In this document: piece after piece, positions 6,254 through 12,717 of the stretch | Numbering within the stretch: position 1 is the stretch's first letter | Layout: each line of letters opens with the position of its first letter | DNA from: an uncultured Bacilli bacterium | Lineage (GTDB): Bacteria; Bacillota_I; Bacilli_A; RF39; UBA660 | Assembly (NCBI GenBank): GCA_947630415.1 | Contig: CANRHM010000030.1 | Coordinates: 1-12,717, forward strand | Direction of reading: 5' to 3' | Length of the DNA: 12,717 nt | The notes under the pieces: generated by a model | Seen by the model: the letters and a program-made list of their open reading frames with translations, nothing else | Told to the model about the DNA's origin: nothing | Database searches by the model: none | Translations under genes and position numbers: made by a program

Positions 6254-8020
6254 TTAATAGCTGTATCCGTCATCACTATAAGTATAACTTCTACCACGAC
6301 TACTTTGATTTTGTTCCCGATATTCGTCGTAAGAAATATTTCTTTTGTTTCTTAAGTGATAGATAAAATCTTTTTCGAACGCATCAAGGTTTCTATTTTC
6401 TAAGTCGTTTACAATCATACGTAAGTCGTCATCCGTCATACTTTGAATAATCGTCATATCGAAGATTTCGCCGTTCGTAAATACTCCACTCGAAAGCATT
6501 TTATCAGCATTAACAATATTACGGGTCGAAATAACGTGTCTTATTTTATTGGCTTGAACAGACTCTCTTACAGCCCAATAGAGAGGAAGTAATTTTTCAT
6601 TGGAAACCAAGTTCGTCTCAAGATTCCGGTCATAGTCGATGAAAATCGGAACAAAACGGTTCAAACTTGCACCATCCAAAGCACTTCTTCCACAATAGAT
6701 TTGATCGGATCCCGTTCCATAGGTGTTTGCAGCAGCAGCACAGTAGAAGTCTTTATGACATGGATAAAGTTTTCCATCCGGGAAAGCAAGGTATTGATTG
6801 TATCCCGTTCCAAGAGCAGCATTTATGGCTAGTAAAGCCGATGGATGAGAGTTATCTATTTCATCGATCATCATAAGTCCACCCTCGGTGAATGCTTTAA
6901 AGAATTGGGTCTCTTGGAATCTTCCGTTAGCATCGACAAAACCCATAACTTTGTGTTCCTCGGTTACATCGTTTACATACCGAAACTTTAGTCCTAAGGC
7001 TTCGGATGCTTGTTCCAACATAACATTCTTTCCACATCCTGCAGGACCTACTAACAAAGGATGTAAGTGTAAAGCTAAAACTTTAACTACTTGTTCAAAG
7101 TTTTTATGAACAATTTTTTTCTTAGTCGAACCATGAAGTACATTATTGATATAAATATTAACGTTTTTAAAAGGCGATTTTTCTCTTACTTTTTCAACAG
7201 CACGATCGACAACTGCATCCGTAAGTTCATCTTCTCTTGCGCTTAAGTGATCAAGCATGGTATTTAACTTTTCTTTTAAACCATTCGCTTCTTTGGTCTT
7301 ATCTTGTAATAATTTTGTTAAATCCGCTCTTGTTTGATCCATCATTTTATCTCTTTGTGATTGAATCTCCATGAAAGTAGATTGAAAACTATTAATTCCT
7401 TCTTGAATAGATTTATTTATTTCACTCTTCTGTTCTTCAAATCTTTTTTCTTGTTCGTCTAATTTAACAAGCGTATCTTTAATTCTTTTTAAAGTTTCTT
7501 GCTCAATCAAATGAAGTTGTTCATCGGACAAGCCTTGTTTTTCACTAAAGAGTTTCTCAAGCGTCTGATAAGCACTTTCCAAAGTAGTGGCCTGTTCTTT
7601 TAACTTTTCTTCTTTCGAAACAAAATCTTTTACAAGCGAATCGATGGTCCGGTTTACTTCCTCTTTTTTCTTATAGAATTGATCCGAGTTCAAATGAACA
7701 TTTTCTTCTACTTTATCAATCGTAACCAGTGCTTCAAGCAATGCTTTGCTGTAAGCATTAAACGGAAGAACTATACCTTTATAAGTTTCAGGAAGCTTAC
7801 CATTCGAAATAACAATTTTTATATTTTCCCAGTGGAATGCATCCGGAGCAATCTCTTTTACCGAAGGAGGAATAACAACATAACGACAACTCTCCCAGTC
7901 GTAAAAAGCTTCCTTTCCAATCGATGTTATAGGATTACTCATGTTGTAGGGAATTTCACAAACGAGGCTTTCTTTACATTCGTCTATGGAATCCTTGAAG
8001 AAATCTCTTGAAAGTTCCAT
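6254..8020 (-). CDS. MoxR/dynein-type AAA+ ATPase with LRR-like and coiled-coil N-terminus
   Basis: A 588-residue probable remodelling ATPase. Residues 28-75 resemble BspA-type leucine-rich repeats (IGKEAFYDWESCRYVVIPPSVKEI, then APDAFHWENIKIVIS). Residues about 115-280 form a long charged coiled coil. The AAA+ core (about 305-505) has Walker A GPAGCGKN (325-332), Walker B LMMIDEID (382-389), sensor-1 Asn432 in AAAANT, a probable arginine finger Arg455 in SLNRF, and STR (498-500) as sensor 2. Walker A ends in Asn instead of Ser/Thr, which I believe also occurs in phage-type relatives, so it need not mean inactivity. The C-terminal tail is Ser/Tyr/Arg-rich. Start: AGAGGTGA lies 6 bases before the ATG. 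First gene of the operon, behind a palindrome-covered promoter; MoxR ATPases usually act with VWA partners, and the next gene looks like one. Confidence 0.9.
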   Translation of the reverse strand: MELSRDFFKDSIDECKESLVCEIPYNMSNPITSIGKEAFYDWESCRYVVIPPSVKEIAPDAFHWENIKIVISNGKLPETYKGIVLPFNAYSKALLEALVTIDKVEENVHLNSDQFYKKKEEVNRTIDSLVKDFVSKEEKLKEQATTLESAYQTLEKLFSEKQGLSDEQLHLIEQETLKRIKDTLVKLDEQEKRFEEQKSEINKSIQEGINSFQSTFMEIQSQRDKMMDQTRADLTKLLQDKTKEANGLKEKLNTMLDHLSAREDELTDAVVDRAVEKVREKSPFKNVNIYINNVLHGSTKKKIVHKNFEQVVKVLALHLHPLLVGPAGCGKNVMLEQASEALGLKFRYVNDVTEEHKVMGFVDANGRFQETQFFKAFTEGGLMMIDEIDNSHPSALLAINAALGTGYNQYLAFPDGKLYPCHKDFYCAAAANTYGTGSDQIYCGRSALDGASLNRFVPIFIDYDRNLETNLVSNEKLLPLYWAVRESVQANKIRHVISTRNIVNADKMLSSGVFTNGEIFDMTIIQSMTDDDLRMIVNDLENRNLDAFEKDFIYHLRNKRNISYDEYREQNQSSRGRSYTYSDDGYSY

Positions 8021-8034
8021 GGCAAATCACCTCT

Positions 8035-8065
8035 CTTACATATGGTATTTTATACTATATGTAAG
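8035..8065. promoter_or_regulatory. 31-bp palindromic operator over the MoxR-operon promoter
   Basis: Arms CTTACATATGGTAT (8035-8048) and ATACTATATGTAAG (8052-8065) are inverted copies with 13 of 14 positions matching, separated by TTT. The centre falls on the -10 element and the arms cover the spacer and the transcription start, so a bound dimer would block RNA polymerase. No regulator gene is in the window, and I cannot assign the motif to a known repressor family. Confidence 0.75.
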
Positions 8066-8100
8066 AACTTGTCAACTATATTTTTTAAAAAATTTAACTT
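8047..8100 (-). promoter_or_regulatory. Strong promoter of the MoxR-type operon, with AT-rich upstream element
   Basis: Minus-strand -35 TTGACA (8070-8075) and -10 TAAAAT (8047-8052) have a 17-base spacer; an alternative -10 TATAAA gives 15. Directly upstream (8076-8100) are A and T tracts like an UP element. The leader is about 20 bases and ends in an AGAGGTGA ribosome site. Confidence 0.8.
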
Positions 8101-8106
8101 TTTTAC

Positions 8107-8133
8107 AAAAAAAGAAAGACTATTCAGTCTCTC
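8107..8133 (-). terminator. Strong intrinsic terminator after the secreted coiled-coil gene
   Basis: GAGAGACT (8126-8133) pairs with AGTCTTTC (8114-8121), 8 bp with one G-U, around a GAAT tetraloop. Seven T follow on the minus strand (8107-8113). It insulates the MoxR-type operon from upstream transcription. Confidence 0.9.
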
Positions 8134-8150
8134 TAGTTTAACGATATTAA

Positions 8151-9620
8151 TTAAATAGCTTTATAGATAGCAGTATATTGATTCATTACTACGCCATTAT
8201 AGGTTATTTGAGATACTTTCCACTCAACAAATGTAAATCCTGGTTTTGCATTAGGAGCATACATCGTAAAACTGGTTTTGTCTCCTCTTCGACCAATAAA
8301 TACATCTCCTGATAGTTTATTTGATCCTGATTGAGAGAATCCATCACACATATTTAAATCACAAGTGAATCGCGCAAACCAAACAACGCCATAACTGTAT
8401 TTATCAATCAATCTAGTAAGTTCGGGATCATTAGCAGGAGTAGCATCAATAGGATGTTCCCTACTAGGAGTTTTAACACTAGCGCTCGCTTGACTCTTAG
8501 CTTGTGATAATACATTTGAACTTTCAATTTTTTCTTGTTCTGCTTTTAATCTTGCTTCAAGTCCAGCAGTAGACTCTCTTTCTTTTCTTTCTCTTGCTTC
8601 ACGTTCTGCTTGTTCTTTAGCAGCTTGTTCCTCGGCTTCACGTGCAGCTCTTTTAGCAGCAACTTCTTCCTCAATAGCTTTTAATTGTTCTTCATAGGCT
8701 TTTCGATCGGCTTCTTCACCTTTTTTAGCCATTTCTAACATTCTTTCAAAACGTTCTTTTTCTGCTTGTTCCTTAGCAGCTTGTGCTTCTGCTTCTTTTA
8801 AGGCTTGTTCCTCGGCAACTTTTTTAGCTTCAGCTGCTTGTCTTTCTTGTTCTACTCTTCTTGCTTCTTCTTCAGCTTTACGCACTTCTTCGGCTCTACG
8901 AGCTTCCTCTTCAGCTTGTTTTCTAGCTTCCTCTGCCTTTTTAGCTTCTTCTGCAAGTCTTTGTGCTTCTTTTAATGCTGCTTCCTTTGCTTCCTGAGCT
9001 TTTCTTGCTTCCTCTTCTTTTCTTGCTTTTTCAGCTTCGGCAGCCTTTCTTTCTTGCTCTAATCTTCTTGCTTCTTCTTTGGCTTTTTGAGCCTTTGCTT
9101 CGGCATCTTTTTTAGCTTGCTCTAATTTCTTTGCTTCGTCTTCTACCTTTTTTACTTTAGCTTCGGCTGCTTTTTTTGCTGTTTCTGTCGTAGCACTCTT
9201 TACTTCTTGTTCTAAAACTTTTTTCTCTTCTTCTATTTTCTCAACAGCTTTTGTAGCTTCTTTTACTTCTTCGATAGCTGTTTGCTCTTCCATTACAGCC
9301 TTCTTTTCTTCTTCCTTTGCTACTTCAACTTGAGCTGCTACTTCCTTAACTTCTTGTTCCAAGGCTTCACTCTTCTCTACTTTGTTACGTGCATCTTCAA
9401 GTGCTTCCTTTATTTCAGAAGTTTCAATTCCTTGAACATCGTTAGCCATTTTTTCAAGCAGTTCTTTCTCTGTATAATTAAAAGCTTCCTTGCTGCTAAC
9501 TTCATTCGAATACGTATTGTATCCATTACTAGCATTCATCGCTAAGGCATAAGTACCTGCTCCAGCAAGACCAGAAACTAAGAATATTCCGGTAACGGTT
9601 TTTAATGTTAATTTTTTCAT
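8151..9620 (-). CDS. Secreted Ala/Glu/Lys-rich coiled-coil protein
   Basis: A 489-residue exported protein. Residues 1-27 form a signal peptide: basic MKKLTLK, a hydrophobic core, and AxA-type cleavage after ALA. Residues about 50-370 are almost continuous Ala/Glu/Lys/Arg coiled coil with imperfect repeats such as AKEEARRLEQERKAAEAEK and EEEARRAEEVRKAEEEARR, like TolA- or M-protein-type stalks. A Ser-rich linker (367-388) leads to a roughly 100-residue beta-rich C-terminal domain with Cys420 and Cys425 and an ending KPGFTFVEWKV...YTAIYKA that resembles InlB B-repeat/Flg_new modules. There is no LPXTG motif or C-terminal membrane anchor, so it is released or held non-covalently. Start: AAAGGGAAG precedes ATG 9620; the ATG at 9638 overlaps that site. 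Likely a surface stalk presenting the C-terminal domain; substrate unknown. Confidence 0.88.
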   Translation of the reverse strand: MKKLTLKTVTGIFLVSGLAGAGTYALAMNASNGYNTYSNEVSSKEAFNYTEKELLEKMANDVQGIETSEIKEALEDARNKVEKSEALEQEVKEVAAQVEVAKEEEKKAVMEEQTAIEEVKEATKAVEKIEEEKKVLEQEVKSATTETAKKAAEAKVKKVEDEAKKLEQAKKDAEAKAQKAKEEARRLEQERKAAEAEKARKEEEARKAQEAKEAALKEAQRLAEEAKKAEEARKQAEEEARRAEEVRKAEEEARRVEQERQAAEAKKVAEEQALKEAEAQAAKEQAEKERFERMLEMAKKGEEADRKAYEEQLKAIEEEVAAKRAAREAEEQAAKEQAEREARERKERESTAGLEARLKAEQEKIESSNVLSQAKSQASASVKTPSREHPIDATPANDPELTRLIDKYSYGVVWFARFTCDLNMCDGFSQSGSNKLSGDVFIGRRGDKTSFTMYAPNAKPGFTFVEWKVSQITYNGVVMNQYTAIYKAI

Positions 9621-9649
9621 AAAAATCTTCCCTTTCATTTATTACCGTT

Positions 9650-9678
9650 AGTATAGCTAAAAAAAAGACAAAAGTCAA
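9650..9678 (-). promoter_or_regulatory. Promoter of the secreted coiled-coil gene
   Basis: Minus-strand -35 TTGACT (9673-9678) and -10 TATACT (9650-9655) have a 17-base spacer that includes an eight-T run. The same pair of hexamers with the same spacing serves the ATPase-gpmA unit, so it is probably a housekeeping-sigma promoter. Confidence 0.8.
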
Positions 9679-9711
9679 CTATAATAAGGCTTTTAGAAAA
9701 AATTACCAAAC

Positions 9712-9734
9712 AAAAAGATACTTTTTAGTATCTT
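9712..9734 (-). terminator. Intrinsic terminator of the tpiA operon
   Basis: AAGATACT (9727-9734) pairs with AGTATCTT (9715-9722), 8 bp with a 4-base loop, followed by a T run on the minus strand (9712-9716, partly shared with the stem). The stop codon of the phospholipase-like gene lies in the loop and stem. Confidence 0.8.
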
Positions 9735-10495
9735 CTATTTAAAGTAAGCTCAACTACTTCTTTATAATTTGCTAAAAAGCGAGGTCCTACTTGGTCCATA
9801 AAAGACCGCACCGCATCTTGCGAAAAAACCGTAAAAGGTGCATCCGAAAGGCACTTACTATCTTCCACATAAGAAGCTGTTTTTTGAATAATGTCATATC
9901 CATTTTGATAATCCACTTCTTCAATTCCGGGATTTTTAAAGTAAGGCATATAGGACATCAAAGCATCTTTTTCAAAAGTCGTCTTATATTCTTTTAATAC
10001 CCACTTATTTAATAAGGTGTATTCATGATAAATGCCATCTCTACTCCAAAACTCCTGGGGTGTATATATTTTTCCATTTTTTAATACTTTTATAAAGCGA
10101 ACATCCTTTTTATATAAAGCAACATTCCCTTCTTCATCTAAATGAATAATCGTTTTAGGAAAAAATTCTTCATAAAATAGTTTATCTGTATATAAATGAA
10201 ATAAATAACCTAAAACCGAAAAATCTTCTTTAAATAAAGGTTTATATTTTTGAATAAAAGTTTCTAAGACAGGTGTTTGAATACAAAGTCCCAAGTTTTC
10301 TTTACTTTTAAAATGAGTATAAAACTTTTCTTCTTGTGCATTCAAACTTTCTGCTTTAAAATCTCTTGAGTCTGGAATTAAATTACCTAATAAGAAAGCA
10401 TTCTTCTCTTCTTCTTTTAAAGAATAAGAGTAAGTATCTTCTAAAAGGCGCAAAAATTCTTTCCCTATGACATGGTGCATAATAAACGAAGCCAT
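9725..10495 (-). CDS. Zinc-dependent phospholipase C-like protein
   Basis: A 256-residue protein with the pattern of the zinc-dependent phospholipase C/S1-P1-like hydrolase family found widely in Bacillota: MHHVIGKEF (6-14), FLLGNLIPDS (34-43) with Asp42, THF with His61, and GYLFHLYTD with His100 and Asp104. These His/Asp residues are the likely metal ligands. No signal peptide is seen, unlike secreted phospholipases, so it is probably cytosolic and its substrate is unknown. Start: AGGTAGG lies 5 bases before the ATG, and that ribosome site contains the stop of the 54-residue gene, so the two are coupled. Last gene of the flippase-GT4-tpiA operon; the lipid-linked neighbours fit a lipid substrate, but that is inference. 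Confidence 0.82.
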   Translation of the reverse strand: MASFIMHHVIGKEFLRLLEDTYSYSLKEEEKNAFLLGNLIPDSRDFKAESLNAQEEKFYTHFKSKENLGLCIQTPVLETFIQKYKPLFKEDFSVLGYLFHLYTDKLFYEEFFPKTIIHLDEEGNVALYKKDVRFIKVLKNGKIYTPQEFWSRDGIYHEYTLLNKWVLKEYKTTFEKDALMSYMPYFKNPGIEEVDYQNGYDIIQKTASYVEDSKCLSDAPFTVFSQDAVRSFMDQVGPRFLANYKEVVELTLNRRY

Positions 10496-10501
10496 AAAAA
10501 C

Positions 10502-10666
10502 CTACCTTTTCGTCTTTCCTAAATAAGAAGAACAAACCACCATGAAAAGAACGATAGCTAAGACAATTCCACCCCATAAAAGGGGATCATCATAATGACT
10601 ATTAAACCAAAATTGAAGTTCATTCCATTTCCCGTTCACTTGTTCCATGAAATCTAAAAGCATCAT
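10502..10666 (-). CDS. Small single-pass membrane protein (54 aa)
   Basis: A short frame beginning MMLLDFMEQVNGKWNELQFW and ending YLGKTKR with a TAG stop. It has an amphipathic, Trp/Phe-rich N-terminus (1-28), one hydrophobic membrane segment (about 29-49, LLWGGIVLAIVLFMVVCSSYL) and a basic tail, which predicts an N-out/C-in topology. It starts 2 bases after the tpiA stop with AAGGA about 10 bases upstream (inside tpiA), and its stop sits in the ribosome site of the next gene, so it fits precisely in the operon. This packing and the composition are the evidence that it is real. I know no homolog; a partner of the phospholipase-like protein is possible. Confidence 0.72.
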   Translation of the reverse strand: MMLLDFMEQVNGKWNELQFWFNSHYDDPLLWGGIVLAIVLFMVVCSSYLGKTKR

Positions 10667-10668
10667 AA

Positions 10669-11379
10669 TTATCGCATCCTTTCCATTAATGAAAGAAACC
10701 TAGGTCCATCAAGACTAGCTCCTCCCACTAGATAACCATCCATATTGGGTATCATTTCTAAAGTATCTATGTTATCTATATTAACGCTTCCCCCATATAA
10801 CACTTTTATAGGGACTTGGTAAAGGGAATAAACTTTTTCTTTAATATAGTGAATTCGATTTTCAATCTCTTGATTGCTAGGAAGTACGCCTGTTCCAATC
10901 GCCCACATAGGTTCATAGGCAATAACGATGGAAGCGATTTCCTCTTTTGAAAAAGAGGAAAGGATAGCAAGTTCTCTATCGAGTACTTCTTCGACTTTTC
11001 CTTGTTCTTTTTCTTCACTTGATTCACCTATACAAAGAATAGGAATAATTCCTTCTTCCAGTAAGTTCTCTATCTTTTTTTGAATCATATCCGCATCTTC
11101 TTGCAGTTTTACTCTTCTTTCAGAGTGCCCTACAATGGTATAGGAAACGCCCATTGATTTTAATTGTTTCGCACTTACATCTCCCGTTAGACTTCCTTCT
11201 TTTAAAGAACTTACATCTTGACTACCTAATGGAAGAGATGAAAAGTAGGGAAGATACAAATTCGAAGGACAAAAGACAAATTCAATCGTATTAGAAGAAA
11301 AATCTTTAACGGAATTAACATAAGCAAGTACTTCTTCTTTTGTTAAATTCATTTTATGATTAGCAACGACTAATTTCAT
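10669..11379 (-). CDS. tpiA: Triosephosphate isomerase
   Basis: Interconverts dihydroxyacetone phosphate and glyceraldehyde 3-phosphate in glycolysis. The 236-residue TIM barrel carries Asn7 and Lys9 (in ANHKMN, where most enzymes have GNWKMN), His85 in VGHSERR, catalytic Glu156 in AYEPMWAIGTG with the mobile loop 6 after it, and the phosphate-binding YGGSVN (195-200) and VGG (218-220). It is slightly shorter than the usual 250 residues, but all catalytic residues are present. Start: AGGAGG lies 8 bases before ATG 11379, and the ATG overlaps the upstream TGA by four bases (ATGA), so translation is coupled to the glycosyltransferase gene. Location between lipid genes is unusual but may serve glycerol-phosphate/DHAP balance. 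Confidence 0.97.
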   Translation of the reverse strand: MKLVVANHKMNLTKEEVLAYVNSVKDFSSNTIEFVFCPSNLYLPYFSSLPLGSQDVSSLKEGSLTGDVSAKQLKSMGVSYTIVGHSERRVKLQEDADMIQKKIENLLEEGIIPILCIGESSEEKEQGKVEEVLDRELAILSSFSKEEIASIVIAYEPMWAIGTGVLPSNQEIENRIHYIKEKVYSLYQVPIKVLYGGSVNIDNIDTLEMIPNMDGYLVGGASLDGPRFLSLMERMR

Positions 11380-12605
11380 TTCATACGCCTCCTAATCTTT
11401 TTCCACATTTTTTGAAGAAAGTTCTTATTTTTATCGTTTTGAACAATGGCTCTTTCATAAACTCTTAATACTTGAGAGGCAAAGTTTTGAGCACTAAATG
11501 AATCTGCTTTAATGCGTGCTTGATTGGAAATTCTCTTCCATTCTTCCTTATCGTTATAAAGGGCTAATATCTTTTTAATCGCTTCTTTTTGGGTTCTAAA
11601 GAATTTTCCATCCAAGTCATCAACCACCACTAAATGAAAACTTTCATCATCGATACAAACAGCAGGAAGGCCTGCAGCCATGGCTTCGATCACCGTTAAT
11701 CCTTGCGTCTCTGTTTTGGAAGCCGTGATAAAGTAATTCGCTACTTGATAATATTTAGGAATCTCTTCCCATGGGACTTTTCCTGTAAAAATAATGTTTT
11801 TATCCGTTCCATTATCAATGGATAACTGTTCATACTTTTCTTTATCGGGACCATCGCCTACAATTAAAAGTTTCATAAACGGATAATCCTTAATGAGTTC
11901 TTTCATCATATTTAAAAGGAACTCTACATTTTTCTCTTCCGCAAGACGTCCTACAAAAATACCCACATAGTCATTCTGAGCAAATCCATAGTTTTTACGA
12001 AGCGGTACCACATCCTTGAACGGAATATTTTCTTTATAAAAACGTTCTACCTCTATACCCGTTGGAATGATGTGAATATTTCTAGTTACATTGTATTTTT
12101 CTTTAAACAAATCGTACGCTTTTTTAGTAGGTACAATCAGTTCGGTAATCGTTTTATCACAGTAGAAAAGGGTCAAATATTCAACTAATTTCTTACTTGA
12201 TTTTTTAAAGTGTCCTTTCGTGATGTAATGCACATAATCTTCATACATCGTGTGATACGTATGCACAATGGGAATATCGTATTGTCTAGCAAAGATACGT
12301 GCAAAAGTTCCAATTGCAAACTCCGTTTGAGAGTGGATGACATCTAGGTTCCAACTTTTAACTTTATTAATCGCTTGAATCGGGTAAATGGACGTAAGAC
12401 GAGAGTCGTAAATACCTGTTTTAACGCCTGGGATTCTAAGAATATGTTCCTTTTCATCGTATTCATAATGAAAACTTTCTAGGTTCGCGGTTACTACATA
12501 GACCTCATGTCCCATTTTTTCAAGCGCTTGTTTAAGCATGACCTCTGAAGTCACTAACCCACTGATGTACGGCGTATATGTTTCTGTAAAGATACCAATT
12601 CGCAT
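11376..12605 (-). CDS. GT4 glycosyltransferase, probable diacylglycerol glucosyltransferase
   Basis: A 409-residue GT-B enzyme. The N-terminal domain begins MRIGIFTETYTPYISGLVTS, and HTYHTMYEDYVHYIT (115-129) is typical of 1,2-diacylglycerol 3-glucosyltransferases of Acholeplasma and Firmicutes. The C-terminal domain has GRLAEEKN (219-226), VGDGPD (249-254) and the GT4 EX7E motif (Glu299, Glu307) in ETQGLTVIEAMAAG. A very basic C-terminal tail (KKIRRRMK) fits membrane attachment. The likely product is monoglucosyl-diacylglycerol, a membrane glycolipid and possible lipoteichoic-acid anchor; other lipid acceptors cannot be excluded. Start: AGGAGGAGG precedes ATG 12605; a longer frame upstream only reads through the neighbouring gene. 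The ATG shares a base with the upstream stop (TAATG). Confidence 0.93.
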   Translation of the reverse strand: MRIGIFTETYTPYISGLVTSEVMLKQALEKMGHEVYVVTANLESFHYEYDEKEHILRIPGVKTGIYDSRLTSIYPIQAINKVKSWNLDVIHSQTEFAIGTFARIFARQYDIPIVHTYHTMYEDYVHYITKGHFKKSSKKLVEYLTLFYCDKTITELIVPTKKAYDLFKEKYNVTRNIHIIPTGIEVERFYKENIPFKDVVPLRKNYGFAQNDYVGIFVGRLAEEKNVEFLLNMMKELIKDYPFMKLLIVGDGPDKEKYEQLSIDNGTDKNIIFTGKVPWEEIPKYYQVANYFITASKTETQGLTVIEAMAAGLPAVCIDDESFHLVVVDDLDGKFFRTQKEAIKKILALYNDKEEWKRISNQARIKADSFSAQNFASQVLRVYERAIVQNDKNKNFLQKMWKKIRRRMK

Positions 12606-12717
12606 TAAGCTTCCTCCTCCTTTCGGAAAGATAAAGCAATACCTCCTACAATCATCAATAAGTAGTAGTAAATAAACCGCCACAAAAGAAGACCTGCCGA
12701 TAAAACGCCTCCACTTA
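12605..12717 (-). CDS. Flippase-like/LPG synthase-type membrane protein, C-terminal fragment
   Basis: Only the last 36 residues are in the window; the rest lies beyond its right edge. They read SGGVLSAGLLLWRFIYYYLL, then MIVGGIALSFRKEEEA and a TAA. This is a final membrane helix with the Arg-Phe/Tyr-rich start and GG near its end that I associate with the lysylphosphatidylglycerol synthase membrane region (UPF0104/YbhN-like, flippase-like). Its charged cytosolic tail overlaps the ribosome site of the GT4 gene, and its stop overlaps the GT4 start codon by one base. A membrane flippase-like protein next to a glycolipid glycosyltransferase makes sense. The fragment is short, so the family call is moderate. 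Confidence 0.65.
   Translation of the reverse strand, partial: SGGVLSAGLLLWRFIYYYLLMIVGGIALSFRKEEEA

Noticed and set aside
7679..8011. 110-codon open frame on the plus strand, antisense to the AAA+ gene
   Set aside because: It lies wholly inside a well-supported gene, its protein has no recognisable motif, and there is no ribosome site or promoter. The other plus-strand frames at 2634-2858, 5133-5321, 6667-6876, 6888-7109, 9282-9545 and 9791-9997 fail for the same reasons.
8151..9620. Sortase-anchored surface protein
   Set aside because: The C-terminus lacks LPXTG, a hydrophobic segment and a basic tail.
10383..10577. 64-codon minus-strand frame overlapping the phospholipase-like and 54-residue genes
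   Set aside because: It is out of frame with both genes, which have better starts and composition. The 54-residue frame explains the gap instead. A frame at 10806-11027 inside tpiA is likewise a shadow.
12606..12683. N-terminal extension of the GT4 protein
   Set aside because: The extra residues come from reading the flippase-like gene in another frame; the ATG at 12605 has a strong ribosome site and begins the typical GT4 N-terminus.

Overview
The window is AT-rich, and every gene I can support is read leftwards (minus strand). A clear Spo0A (259 residues, intact phosphoacceptor and recognition helix), purine-rich Shine-Dalgarno sites, and TTGACA/TATAAT-type promoters with 17-bp spacers point to a spore-forming Bacillota. 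The processive-looking GT4 glucosyltransferase and short TpiA resemble those of Erysipelotrichia or related gut Bacilli, but that placement is an inference. I see no tRNA, rRNA, CRISPR array or insertion sequence.

Read in the direction of transcription (high to low coordinates): (1) 12717-9725 is a tightly packed operon. It holds the C-terminus of a flippase-like membrane protein (cut by the window), a GT4 glycolipid-type glycosyltransferase, triosephosphate isomerase (tpiA), an easily missed 54-residue membrane protein, and a zinc-dependent phospholipase C-like protein, closed by a terminator. (2) 9678-8107 is a monocistronic unit for a secreted coiled-coil protein, with its own promoter and a strong terminator. 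(3) 8075-3485 is a four-gene operon from a strong promoter covered by a 31-bp palindromic operator. It encodes a MoxR/dynein-type AAA+ ATPase with an N-terminal leucine-rich-repeat-like patch and long coiled coil, a protein with a VWA-like stretch resembling a phage-associated family, and two tandem paralogs of unknown function with one ankyrin-like unit each. (4) 3456-2541 is spo0A with three helically phased 0A-like boxes upstream. (5) 2538-2141 is a 99-residue orphan protein with its own promoter and terminator. (6) 2122-59 is a DUF4143-type ATPase with degenerate active-site positions, followed 13 bp later by gpmA and a terminator. (7) At the left edge an outward-facing promoter has a run of eight G residues in a 14-bp spacer, which suggests phase variation of the next gene outside the window.

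The most likely undescribed system is the 8075-3485 operon. An ATPase plus a VWA-like partner fits the MoxR-VWA chaperone logic, and the ankyrin-like paralogs would be substrates, adaptors or effectors. The operator suggests it is normally repressed. No intrinsic terminator separates it from spo0A, so its transcription might extend into the sporulation regulator. Functions in this operon are inferred from domain pattern and context only.
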